A stretch of DNA of 64,000 nt from Flammeovirgaceae bacterium. Its GTDB lineage: Bacteria > Bacteroidota > Bacteroidia > Cytophagales > Cyclobacteriaceae. Below the pieces are notes generated by a model that was not told the DNA's origin, searched no databases, and saw nothing but the letters and a program-made list of their open reading frames with translations. Each line of letters starts with the position of its first letter. Positions within the stretch are counted from its first letter, which is position 1. The stretch is from the NCBI GenBank assembly GCA_020635915.1, contig JACJYU010000001.1, positions 434,001 to 498,000 on the forward strand, read 5' to 3'. Below, in pieces: positions 8,152 through 16,279 of the stretch. The position numbers and the translations under genes were made by a program.

Positions 8152-8345
8152 TGCCGGTTACCAGTTGCCGGTTACCGGTTGCCAGTTGCCAGTTGCCGGT
8201 TTCCAGTGGCGGGTTGCTGGTTTAGTTTCAGGTTTTAGGTTGAAGGTTACTGGTTTGGTTTCAGGTTGAAGGTTTCAGGTTTCAAGTTTTAGGTTGCCAG
8301 TTGCCAGTTGCCGGTTACTGGTTTAGTTTCAGGTTTTAGGTTGCC
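8116..8345. repeat. Heptad array A7 between the SLC13 gene and kdsA
   Basis: About 32 heptads mixing TTGCCRG units with AGGTTTC/TTTAGGTT-type units, so both subfamilies of the repeat interleave here. It encodes the SLC13 start region on the left and the kdsA stop (TAA at 8336-8338) on the right. Confidence 0.93.
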
Positions 8346-9160
8346 AGGTCCCAATATTTTTTTATCATCCTTAAAAAGCCTTCCATTTCCTCAAGGGGCA
8401 CCATGTTGGGGCCATCGCTCAATGCCTTTGATGGGTCGGGGTGTGTTTCCACAAAAAAACCATCCACCCCTACGGCTGCGGCCGCACGGGCCAGGTAGGG
8501 CGCGAAAGCCCGCTGTCCCCCCGATTTTCCCCCCAGTCCACCGGGTTGCTGGATGCTGTGGGTGACGTCAAACACCACGGGCGAATATTGGCGCATGATG
8601 GGCAACGACCGGAAGTCGACCACAAGGTTGTGATAGCCAAAGCTGACGCCACGTTCGGTCAGGAACACGTTTTCATTGCCCGCCCCACGCACCTTGGCCA
8701 CGGCATACTGCATGTCTTCCGGTGCCATAAACTGGCCCTTCTTCACCTTCACGGCCTTGCCGGTTTTGGCCGCGGCCACCAACAAATCGGTTTGCCGGCA
8801 GAGGAAGGCCGGTATCTGCAAAACGTCCACCACCTCCGCTGCGGCCGCACACTGGTAGGGCTCGTGCACGTCCGTTACCGTGGGCACGCCCAGCCCTTTC
8901 CCCACCCTCGACAGTATGTCGAGGCCGGCTTCCATTGAAGGGCCCCTATACGAAGATGCCGAAGTGCGGTTGGCCTTGTCAAAGGAGGCCTTGAACACGT
9001 AGTCGATGCCCAACCCCTCGCAAACCTTCTTCACGGCCTCGCCTGTTTCCATGCAGATGTCATAGCTTTCAGCGGCACATGGCCCTGCAAACAGTACCAG
9101 GCGGCCGCCCCCCAGCGTGATTTTTTCCGTTACCGACACCTTGTTCCTGAATGTTTCCAT
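8336..9160 (-). CDS. kdsA: 3-deoxy-8-phosphooctulonate synthase KdsA
   Basis: 274 aa. Condenses PEP with arabinose 5-phosphate to KDO 8-phosphate for lipid A-core or capsule. Seen: LFAGPCAAES (23-32), FKASFDKANRTS (about 56-67), the TDVHEPYQC segment and GQFMAPEDM, all KdsA-type rather than AroF-type. It starts 1 nt after the kdsC stop. The last three codons before TAA and the stop lie in array A7; relatives usually end nearby, so little is lost. Confidence 0.97.
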   Translation of the reverse strand: METFRNKVSVTEKITLGGGRLVLFAGPCAAESYDICMETGEAVKKVCEGLGIDYVFKASFDKANRTSASSYRGPSMEAGLDILSRVGKGLGVPTVTDVHEPYQCAAAAEVVDVLQIPAFLCRQTDLLVAAAKTGKAVKVKKGQFMAPEDMQYAVAKVRGAGNENVFLTERGVSFGYHNLVVDFRSLPIMRQYSPVVFDVTHSIQQPGGLGGKSGGQRAFAPYLARAAAAVGVDGFFVETHPDPSKALSDGPNMVPLEEMEGFLRMIKKYWDLAT

Positions 9161-9161
9161 C

Positions 9162-9710
9162 TTACTTGTGCTTCAAAATTTTCGACAATATGCCTTTTGC
9201 GGCCAGCACCAGGTCGCCCACCTCCCTCAGCACCCCTTCCCCCCCTTTGGCCTTGGTGACCACCGCGGCCATTTTCCTGATGTAAACAGGCGCGTCAGCA
9301 GGGCAAACCGGGAGCCCGCTCAACCGGAAGGCCGCCAGGTCATTGATGTCGTCCCCGATGTAGGCCACCTCCTTTTTTTTCAGTTTATGGAAGCCTGCCA
9401 GTTTTTTAAACACCTCCCCTTTGTCCAGTATCCCCTGATGGCAGAAGTCCAGCTTGAGTTCGGCACAACGCTTTGCCACCGCGGCCGAATCGCGGCCTGA
9501 AATGGCGCCCACAATAATCCCTGCCTTCTTCAGGTGGCCGATGATTTGCCCGTCTTTTACATTGAAATGCTTTGATTCGCGTCCCTCGCCATCGTAGATG
9601 ATCTTTCCATCGGTGAGCACGCCATCCACATCAAAAAATATGGCCTTGATAGCGGTGGCCTTGCGAATAAGCGTTTTTGTGTATTTATTCAAAACTTCCC
9701 TGGCCGGCAT
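9162..9710 (-). CDS. kdsC: KDO 8-phosphate phosphatase KdsC (HAD family)
   Basis: 182 aa. Removes phosphate from KDO 8-phosphate, the step after KdsA. HAD motifs: DVDGVLTD (27-34), the AISGRDS segment near residue 93 and YIGDDINDL near residue 140. There is no cap domain, as expected for the C0 subclass. ATG at 9710. It is the first gene of the minus-strand block, so the block's promoter should lie in 9711-9839; no clear TAnnTTTG match is seen there. Confidence 0.96.
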   Translation of the reverse strand: MPAREVLNKYTKTLIRKATAIKAIFFDVDGVLTDGKIIYDGEGRESKHFNVKDGQIIGHLKKAGIIVGAISGRDSAAVAKRCAELKLDFCHQGILDKGEVFKKLAGFHKLKKKEVAYIGDDINDLAAFRLSGLPVCPADAPVYIRKMAAVVTKAKGGEGVLREVGDLVLAAKGILSKILKHK

Positions 9711-9839
9711 CCAATTTATTGGTTGAATAAGCTCGAAAATTAGGAAAAGCTTTTTACTTTAACTTAAAATAGGCCCATGAAGGGGATATTTTGTCCAAAA
9801 GGGCGAAATCCTTAGGGCGTTTTAACAAACACAACACAC

Positions 9840-12287
9840 GTGAAAGGAATCAAATTTTTCATTTCATTGGCCTTCACCGCTGCCCTGGTGTGGGCACTCA
9901 ACAGAAGCTGGGACCTGAGCGGCATGGGCCTCGACAGCCCCCTTCCCCCGCTGGGAAAATTCCTGGACCCGTTCCACGGGTTTTGGGCCAATGCCGAGCC
10001 CCCGATAGCCTACGACCATGAAATCGATATCCCGGGGCTAAAAGGCCAGGTGACCGTGACGTATGACAGCCTGCTGATACCGCACATTTTTGCCGACAAC
10101 GATGACGACCTGTACCGGGCGATGGGCTATGTGACCGCCCAACACCGCCTGTGGCAAATGGAGTTTCAAACCCATGCCGCTGCCGGCAGGATATCGGAGA
10201 TCATCGGGGAAAAAGCCCTGGATTTCGACCGCCAACAACGAAGGCTGGGGATGGTTTTTGGCGCGGAAAATTCCGCCCGTGCCCATGAGCGCGACCCGGT
10301 GATACACAATATGGACCAGCAGTACACCGAAGGCGTCAACGCCTATATTGCGTCCCTTTCGTATGGCGAACTGCCCCTGGAGTACAAACTCCTTGACTAC
10401 GAACCGGAACCCTGGAACGAACTGAAAATGGGGCTCCTTCTCAAAAACATGTCCAAGACCCTGAACATCGGGGAGAACGACTTTGAGATGACCAATGCCC
10501 TCAACCTCTTTGGCAAGGAAATGCTGGACGTGCTCTATCCCGACTGGGAGGGGGTGGGCGACCCCATCATCGACAACCCGGGAGGATGGAAATTCAAGCC
10601 CATTACGCTGGATTCCATTCCCCTCGCCCTGCCCGACCAACTTGTGGACCTGCCCCCCGGCCCGAAGGTGGGGAAGGGCGTGGGCAGCAACAATTGGGCG
10701 GTGGGCGGCCTAAAAACCGCCACCGGCTCGCCCATACTGGCCAACGACCCCCACCTGTCGCTGAGCATGCCGTCCATCTGGTTTGCCGCCCACATGAAGA
10801 GCCCCAACGTGAACGTAATGGGCGTCACCTTTACCGGGGCACCGGTGATCATCCTGGGCTTCAACGATTCCATCAGCTGGGGGGCCACCAACGCACAGCG
10901 CGACCTGGTGGATTGGTATAAAATCCAGTTTAAGGACGATGCCCGAAACGAGTACCTCAGCGATGGGAAGTGGCTGCCCACCCGGAAGGTGGTGGAGAAG
11001 TTCACCGTGCGCGGCAAGGACCCGTTTTACGATACGGTAGTGTACACCCACCAGGGGCCTGTCGTTTACGACAAATCGTTCCATGGCGAGTCGGAAAAAA
11101 ACAACTACGCCTTCCGGTGGATCGCCCATGACGAATCGCTTGAGTTGAAAACATTCTACCTGTTGAACCGGGCGCACAACCACCACGACTACATGGCCGC
11201 GTTGGAGTATTTCAGCGGCCCGGCACAGAACTTCGCCTTTGCCTCCACCGATGGCGACATTGCCATGCGCATCCAGGGAAAATTCCCCGTGCGCAGGCCA
11301 GGGGAAGGCAAGTTTGTGCTGGATGGCACCAAGACCTCCACGGAATGGAAGGCCTTCATCCCCAACGAACAAAACATTATGGTCAAAAACCCCCAGCGCG
11401 GGTTTGTCAGTTCTGCCAACCAGTACCCTGCGGACCTCACCTACCCCTACTACATCCACAGCAACTCCTACGAGGCCTACCGTAACCGGAGGATCAACCA
11501 GCAATTGGAGGGGATGGACGAAATCACCCCGGCCGATATGATGAAACTCCAGAACGACAATTACAACCTACAGGCTGCCGAAAGCCTTCCGCTCATGCTG
11601 GGTTTGCTGGATTCAGCCTCCCTCAGCCCCGCGGGGAGGGAAGTGTTTGAACAACTCAAGGCATGGGATTTTGTGAACTCACCCGAGTCCATTGCCGCCA
11701 CCTATTACGAGGTATGGTACAACAGCCTTTACCGCAGCATCTGGGACGAGATGACCGGCAGCAAGGCCACCCTCAGCCTGCCTTCGGATTTCACTACCAT
11801 AAAACTCATGAAAACGGACACCACTTTATCTTTCTATGATGTGAAGTCCACCCCGGAAAAAGAGGACCTCCCCATGCTGGCCCGTCAAAATTTTGCAAAA
11901 GCACTTGACATCGTGGAGGCATGGAAGGCCGACCACCACAACGAGCCCCGGTGGGCACTTTTCAAAGACACTACCATCGGGCACCTGCTGAGGATAGGGT
12001 CCTTTGGCTACCATGTGGAAAACGGGGGCAACGGTAGCGCCATCAACGCCACCAAAGGCAGCCATGGGCCAAGCTGGCGCATGGTCGCCAGCATGGAGAA
12101 GACGGGCATAAAAGTTTGGGGCGTTTATCCAGGCGGGCAAAGCGGCAACCCGGGCAGCCGGTTTTACAACAACCTGTTGGACCACTGGGCACGTGGCCAA
12201 TACTACCGTTTGAAATTCCCTCATTCCGAAGAGGAAACTGCCCCTTATCGCTATTATACTACCACATTAAACCCCACATCCAGGTGA
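9840..12287 (+). CDS. Penicillin-amidase-family N-terminal-nucleophile hydrolase
   Basis: 815 aa. Members cleave amides such as beta-lactams or acyl-homoserine lactones after self-cleavage into two chains. The nucleophile Ser283 follows Gly in KGVGSNNWAVGG, with the HLSLSMPSIWF and NDSISWGATNAQRD segments downstream. N-terminal residues 3-20 form a signal or anchor, so the protein acts in the periplasm. GTG start at 9840; no ATG fits better. It is followed with a 4-nt overlap by a small membrane protein gene. The substrate cannot be told from sequence. Confidence 0.9.
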   Translation: MKGIKFFISLAFTAALVWALNRSWDLSGMGLDSPLPPLGKFLDPFHGFWANAEPPIAYDHEIDIPGLKGQVTVTYDSLLIPHIFADNDDDLYRAMGYVTAQHRLWQMEFQTHAAAGRISEIIGEKALDFDRQQRRLGMVFGAENSARAHERDPVIHNMDQQYTEGVNAYIASLSYGELPLEYKLLDYEPEPWNELKMGLLLKNMSKTLNIGENDFEMTNALNLFGKEMLDVLYPDWEGVGDPIIDNPGGWKFKPITLDSIPLALPDQLVDLPPGPKVGKGVGSNNWAVGGLKTATGSPILANDPHLSLSMPSIWFAAHMKSPNVNVMGVTFTGAPVIILGFNDSISWGATNAQRDLVDWYKIQFKDDARNEYLSDGKWLPTRKVVEKFTVRGKDPFYDTVVYTHQGPVVYDKSFHGESEKNNYAFRWIAHDESLELKTFYLLNRAHNHHDYMAALEYFSGPAQNFAFASTDGDIAMRIQGKFPVRRPGEGKFVLDGTKTSTEWKAFIPNEQNIMVKNPQRGFVSSANQYPADLTYPYYIHSNSYEAYRNRRINQQLEGMDEITPADMMKLQNDNYNLQAAESLPLMLGLLDSASLSPAGREVFEQLKAWDFVNSPESIAATYYEVWYNSLYRSIWDEMTGSKATLSLPSDFTTIKLMKTDTTLSFYDVKSTPEKEDLPMLARQNFAKALDIVEAWKADHHNEPRWALFKDTTIGHLLRIGSFGYHVENGGNGSAINATKGSHGPSWRMVASMEKTGIKVWGVYPGGQSGNPGSRFYNNLLDHWARGQYYRLKFPHSEEETAPYRYYTTTLNPTSR

Positions 12288-12607
12288 AATCCGCAATCCA
12301 GATCGTTATTACCGCCATTGTGTGCTTTATGTTCCAGAAGCTGTTTCCCTGGTGGACCATGGCCATTGGCGCTTTCCTTGTAGGCTTTATCTTCAGCAAT
12401 ACCGTGTTCAGGTCCTTCCTGGCAGGATTTGTGGCCATAGGCCTGCTGTGGCTGGGCCTCGCCCTCTATGTCGACAATGCCACGCAATCCATCCTCACGG
12501 AAAAAGTTGGCCAGTTGTTCCCATTGAACATTTTTGTTTTGACGAGCCTGGTGGGAGGCCTGATTGGTGGTTTTGCTTCCATGACCGGTGCGTTGCTAAA
12601 ACCCTGA
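12284..12607 (+). CDS. Small four-segment membrane protein, hypothetical
   Basis: 107 aa. The GTG start at 12284 overlaps the preceding stop (GTGA), which indicates coupling. It has about four hydrophobic segments: residues 4-20, 23-40, 44-62 and the glycine-rich VLTSLVGGLIGGFASMTGA near the end. I do not recognise a family. Its position between two hydrolases suggests co-expression only. Confidence 0.75.
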   Translation: MKSAIQIVITAIVCFMFQKLFPWWTMAIGAFLVGFIFSNTVFRSFLAGFVAIGLLWLGLALYVDNATQSILTEKVGQLFPLNIFVLTSLVGGLIGGFASMTGALLKP

Positions 12608-12609
12608 CG

Positions 12610-13512
12610 GTGGGGCGGTGGGTCCCCATGCTGCTGGTTGCCTTGCATGCGTGCGCTGCCCTCGCACAAACGGAAGGACTGCAGGAACTGAACGGGACGG
12701 TGCTTTATGTGAAGACGGAGGGCACAGGGACACCCATAGTGGCCGTCCACGGAGGGCCCGGCCTCAGCCACCATTACCTTGCCCCGCAGCTTGGCAAACT
12801 TTCCAAATGGTTTCAGGTTACTTTTTATGACCAGCGCGCCAGTGGCCAATCGGCCACCCCTGCCCCGGATGAAATTACCCTTCGCACTTTTGCCGGGGAC
12901 GTGGATGCCATCAGGAAAAAACTGGGGCACGATCAAATCTATTTGCTTGCCCATTCCTGGGGGGCGCTTCCTGCCATAAAGTACGGGCTCCTTTATCCCG
13001 AACAGGTGAAGGGCATCATCTTTTGCAACCCCATTCCGTTCAGCCGGGAGTATGATGGGGAAATGGCTGCCGCCCAGCAGGCAAAGATGAGCGGGGCCGA
13101 CAGCACCAACCGCTCCCTTATACTGGGGTCCCCGGGTTTTAAGGCAGGCGAGGCGGCCGCGTATAAAAAATTGTTGCTCCTCTCCTTTCGCCATTCTTTT
13201 TACAAGGAGTCAAATTTTTCCAAACTCGACCTTGACGTGCCGGACAACTACCAGGCGGCCAGCCAGGCATTGTACAAGGGACTTGGAAAGGAATTGCGTG
13301 CTTATGATTATTACGACAGCATCAAAAATTTTGCTTTTCCCGTACTGATACTTCGAGGGGCCGTGGACGTGGTGCCACAGGCTGCTTATCAGCGGATGAT
13401 GGATGCGCTGCCCACGGCCACCCTTAAGGTATTCAGGAAAAGTGGCCATTTCATTTTTATGGAACAGAACAGGAAATTCAATCGTGCGGTAAGGAAGTTC
13501 GTGCACCGATGA
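12610..13512 (+). CDS. Alpha/beta hydrolase, proline iminopeptidase-like
   Basis: 300 aa from GTG at 12610 (ATG at 12628 is the alternative). An N-terminal signal peptide ends near ALAQ (residues 17-20). Seen: oxyanion HGGPG (47-51), nucleophile elbow AHSWGA with Ser116, acid in LRGAVDVV and His in KSGHFIF near the C-terminus, giving a complete triad. HGGPG followed by YDQRASGQS is typical of the proline iminopeptidase (S33) group. Two nt separate it from the previous gene, so the three genes 9840-13512 form one operon. Confidence 0.9.
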   Translation: MGRWVPMLLVALHACAALAQTEGLQELNGTVLYVKTEGTGTPIVAVHGGPGLSHHYLAPQLGKLSKWFQVTFYDQRASGQSATPAPDEITLRTFAGDVDAIRKKLGHDQIYLLAHSWGALPAIKYGLLYPEQVKGIIFCNPIPFSREYDGEMAAAQQAKMSGADSTNRSLILGSPGFKAGEAAAYKKLLLLSFRHSFYKESNFSKLDLDVPDNYQAASQALYKGLGKELRAYDYYDSIKNFAFPVLILRGAVDVVPQAAYQRMMDALPTATLKVFRKSGHFIFMEQNRKFNRAVRKFVHR

Positions 13513-13558
13513 TGTACTGAAAGGCTAAAAAGTTTAAAAAAAAAGAAGGAATCCACCT

Positions 13559-13585
13559 TTTGAACAGAATGACGGTTTATATTTG
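13559..13585 (+). promoter_or_regulatory. Possible tRNA-cluster promoter
   Basis: TATATTTG at 13578-13585 matches the Bacteroidota -7 element TAnnTTTG. TTTG at 13559-13562 could be the -33 element, but the gap is 15 nt, shorter than the usual 19. It lies about 75 nt before tRNA-Ser. Confidence 0.4.
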
Positions 13586-13661
13586 CAATTCTTTAAAGAA
13601 ACCGGCCAGACGGGCCACTTCTTTACAAGGAACCTAAGCTGAAGTCTGCCTTTAAACCAAT

Positions 13662-13753
<92 letters not shown>

Positions 13754-13827
13754 AACTTCGCTTTCGCGCAATGCCACGCTGTTGCCACGTTTGGCTGGCC
13801 TGGTGGGGATACCGGAAAGCAAGCCAA

Positions 13828-13901
13828 GGTCCGGTAGCTCAACTGGATAGAGCATCAGCCTTCTAAGCTGACGGTTCGGGGTTCGAGTCCCTGCCGGATC
13901 A
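13828..13901 (+). tRNA. tRNA-Arg (TCT)
   Basis: Acceptor GGTCCGG pairs with CCGGATC (one G-T). Anticodon stem TCAGC/GCTGA encloses loop CTTCTAA, so the anticodon is TCT, reading AGA. The T arm GGTTCGAGTCC is normal. CCA is not encoded. Confidence 0.95.
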
Positions 13902-14001
13902 CTAAAGGCTTCTTTTCTGGTTAACGGCACTGCTTTCCAATGAGGGGGTAGATGAAGGGGTGGCTCACTTAAATTTTCTTTTGGGCAATATCAATATTGT
14001 T

Positions 14002-14076
14002 CGGGGCGTAGCGCAGTCCGGTTAGCGCACCTGGTTTGGGACCAGGGGGCCGCAGGTTCGAATCCTGCCGCCCCGA
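14002..14076 (+). tRNA. tRNA-Pro (TGG)
   Basis: Acceptor CGGGGCG pairs with CGCCCCG. Anticodon stem CCTGG/CCAGG encloses TTTGGGA, anticodon TGG. The 3' end is duplicated 166 bp downstream (14227-14245). Confidence 0.96.
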
Positions 14077-14087
14077 CAATCAACAGA

Positions 14088-14118
14088 CCTCAGGCGAAAG
14101 CCTGGGGTTTTGTTTTTT
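14088..14118 (+). terminator. Intrinsic terminator after tRNA-Pro
   Basis: Stem CCTCAGGC/GCCTGGGG with a GAAA tetraloop, followed by TTTTGTTTTTT. It ends the tRNA transcript. Confidence 0.88.
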
Positions 14119-14226
14119 ATAGCCGAGCCAAGCCTAGCTTGCGCGAGGATAGAAAACACAAAACAAAGCGAATGAAATGAGCGAGGGCTTTTGATTGTAT
14201 CCCCACTAATCAGGATCAACGAAGTT

Positions 14227-14279
14227 AATCCTGCCGCCCCGACAACAAAAGCCTTCGCAATAAATTTCGAGGGTTTTTT
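14227..14279 (+). other. Duplicated tRNA-Pro 3' end plus second terminator (attachment-site-like scar)
   Basis: AATCCTGCCGCCCCGACAA at 14227-14245 repeats 14061-14079 exactly (19 bp) without the rest of the tRNA. It is followed by a hairpin CCTTCG/CGAGGG (14252-14273) and a T run, resembling the real tRNA-Pro terminator. The 148 bp between the copies holds no gene and no integrase. This fits an old integration or excision scar, or the relic of a tandem tRNA. Confidence 0.7.
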
Positions 14280-14304
14280 ACTTTAAGGCAGATCAACTTT
14301 TCGG

Positions 14305-14690
14305 GCATTCCTCCCTCGTATGGGGACAACCCTCAGGGGATTGCTTCGGTCGTGCCTCCCTCGCAATGACGGGTAACTTTCAGGCGTGCCGCCCTTGACC
14401 CTGGCCGTCATTGCGAACTGAAGCGCAGGAATGCGCGCAGGCGTGAAGCAATCCCCTTGACGAGGACAACCCTCGGGGGATTGCTTCGGTGCCTTCCTTT
14501 ACCCTGGCCGTCATTGCGAACTGAAGCGGAGGAATGCGCGCAGGCGTGAAGCAATCCCCTTGATGGGGACAACCCTCAGGGGGTTGCTTCGGGCGTGCCT
14601 CCCTCGTATGGGAACAACCCTCTGGGGATTGCTTCGGGCGAACCGCCCTCGCAATGACGGGTAACTTTCAGGCGTGCGGCCTAGCCATGA
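14305..14690. repeat. REP-like palindromic repeat block, left part
   Basis: Imperfect units of about 100-150 bp. Each contains an inner palindrome GAAGCAATCCCC...GGGGATTGCTTC, often framed by GTCATTGCGA and TCGCAATGAC. Phrases such as GCGCGCAGGCGTGAAGC recur. There is no gene in this stretch; it abuts the 3' end of the GIY-YIG gene. Confidence 0.93.
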
Positions 14691-14696
14691 CAGTCA

Positions 14697-14996
14697 CTAC
14701 CAACCCTTAATCTCATCGAACAGGTCTTTCCATTCTGGGTTAAATGCATTTATCAACTTTTCTTTTGCCTTTCTAGAACCTGCTTTGATTTGCTTCTCCC
14801 TTGCAATTGCTTCCTCAATCAAATGGTGATTTTCATAGTAGACCAGGACAAATAAATTATAACGAGAAGTAAAGCTTTTAGGGTAAACCCCTTCACGGTG
14901 TTCACAAACCCTGGCATATAGGTCGGATGCAACACCAGTATAAAGGGTGGTATGGTGTACGTTGGTCATAATATAGACACTGCCCCCTATTTCCAT
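14697..14996 (-). CDS. GIY-YIG nuclease domain protein (UPF0213-like)
   Basis: 99 aa, a stand-alone GIY-YIG domain. VYIMTN (about 7-12), LYTGVASDLYARVCEHREG (18-36) and FTSRYNLFVLVYYE (about 42-55) correspond to the GIY, YIG/Arg and central motifs; the YIG position reads YTG. The conserved Glu in IEEAIAREKQIK and NPEWKDL near the C-terminus complete the family pattern. It cuts or nicks DNA in characterised relatives. It is the only gene within the REP-like block, which borders it on both sides. Confidence 0.9.
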   Translation of the reverse strand: MEIGGSVYIMTNVHHTTLYTGVASDLYARVCEHREGVYPKSFTSRYNLFVLVYYENHHLIEEAIAREKQIKAGSRKAKEKLINAFNPEWKDLFDEIKGW

Positions 14997-15054
14997 AATC
15001 CAAAAATAACAAAATGCCTAGTTTAATAAAACCTCGCTATTAAAATCCGGCAGT

Positions 15055-16225
15055 CCATTTTGAGGGAATTGCTTCAGGCGTACCGCCCTTGACCCTGGCC
15101 ATCATTGCGAACTGAAGCGCAGGGATGCGCGCAGGCGTGAAGCAATCCCCTTGATGAGGGCAACCCTCGGGGATTGCTTCGGTCGGGCCGCCCTCGCAAT
15201 GACGGTAACCTTCGGTCGGGCCTCCCTTAACCCTAGCCGTCATTGCGAACTGAAGCGGAGGAATGCGCGCAGGCGTGAAGCAATCCCCTTGATGGGGACA
15301 ACCCTCAGGGGGTTGCTTCGGTCGTGCCTCCCTCGTATGGGAACAACCCTCTGGGGATTGCTTCGGGCGTGCCTCCATCGGATGAGGACAACCCTCAGGG
15401 GATTGCTTCGGTCGTGCCTCCCTCGCAATGACGGGTAACTTTCAGGCGTGCCGCCCTTGACCCTGCCCGTCATTGCGAACTGAAGCGCAGGGATGCGCGC
15501 AGGCGTGAAGCAATCCCCTTGATGGGGACAACCCTCAGGGAATTGCTTCGGTGCCTTCCTTTACCCTGGCCGTCATTGCGAACTGAAGCACAGGAATGTG
15601 CGCAGGCGTGAAGCAATCCCCTTGATGAGGACAACCCTCGGGGGATTGCTTCGGGCGAACCTCCCTCGGATAGGGGCAACCCTCAGGGGATTGCTTCGGT
15701 CGTGCCTCCCTCGCAATGACGGGTAACCTTCGGTCGGGCCTCCCTTTACCCTGCCCGTCATTGCGAACTGAAGCGCAGGGGTGAAGCAATCCCCTTGACG
15801 AGAACAACCCTCGGGGGATTGCTTCGGGAGTGCCGCCCTTTAACCTGCCCGTCATTGCGAACTGAAGCGCTGGGATGCGCGCAGGCGTGAAGTAATCCCC
15901 TTGACGAGGGCAACCCTCGGGGGATTGCTTCGGGCGTGCCGCCATCGGATAGGGGCAACCCTCGGGGGATTGCTTCGGTCGTGCCGCCATCGGATAGGGG
16001 CAACCCTCAGGGGATTGCTTCGGTCGTGCCTCCCTCGCAATGACGGGTAACTTTCAGGCGTACCGCCCTTGACCCTGGCCATCATTGCGAACTGAAGCAC
16101 AGGAATGCGCGCAGGCGTGAAGCAATCCCCTTGATGGGGACAACCCTCAGGGGATTGCTTCGGTCGTGCCTCCCTCGCAATGACGGGTGACTTTCAGGCG
16201 TGCCGTCCATGCCATGATGGTACGC
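15055..16225. repeat. REP-like palindromic repeat block, right part
   Basis: At least seven further copies of the same unit, with GAACTGAAGCG, GAAGCAATCCCCTTGA, GGGGATTGCTTC and TCGCAATGACGGG in order. The loop between the inner arms varies. Open frames across it on both strands are repeat by-products. Bases 16226-16279 are ordinary upstream sequence of the next gene. Confidence 0.93.
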
Positions 16226-16279
16226 TTCGGGCTTTTACATTCACAACCTATTTCCCTATAATTGCGTCAAAAGGAACAA

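Noticed and set aside
1..8345. CRISPR arrays
   Set aside because: The repeats are contiguous 7-bp units without unique spacers, and no cas genes are present.
14061..14300. Prophage or genomic island at tRNA-Pro
   Set aside because: Only a 19-bp duplication is seen; there is no integrase or phage gene in the window.
15040..16100. Proteins rich in RHDRSNPLRV-type repeats
   Set aside because: They are translations of the REP-like palindromes on both strands and have no independent support.
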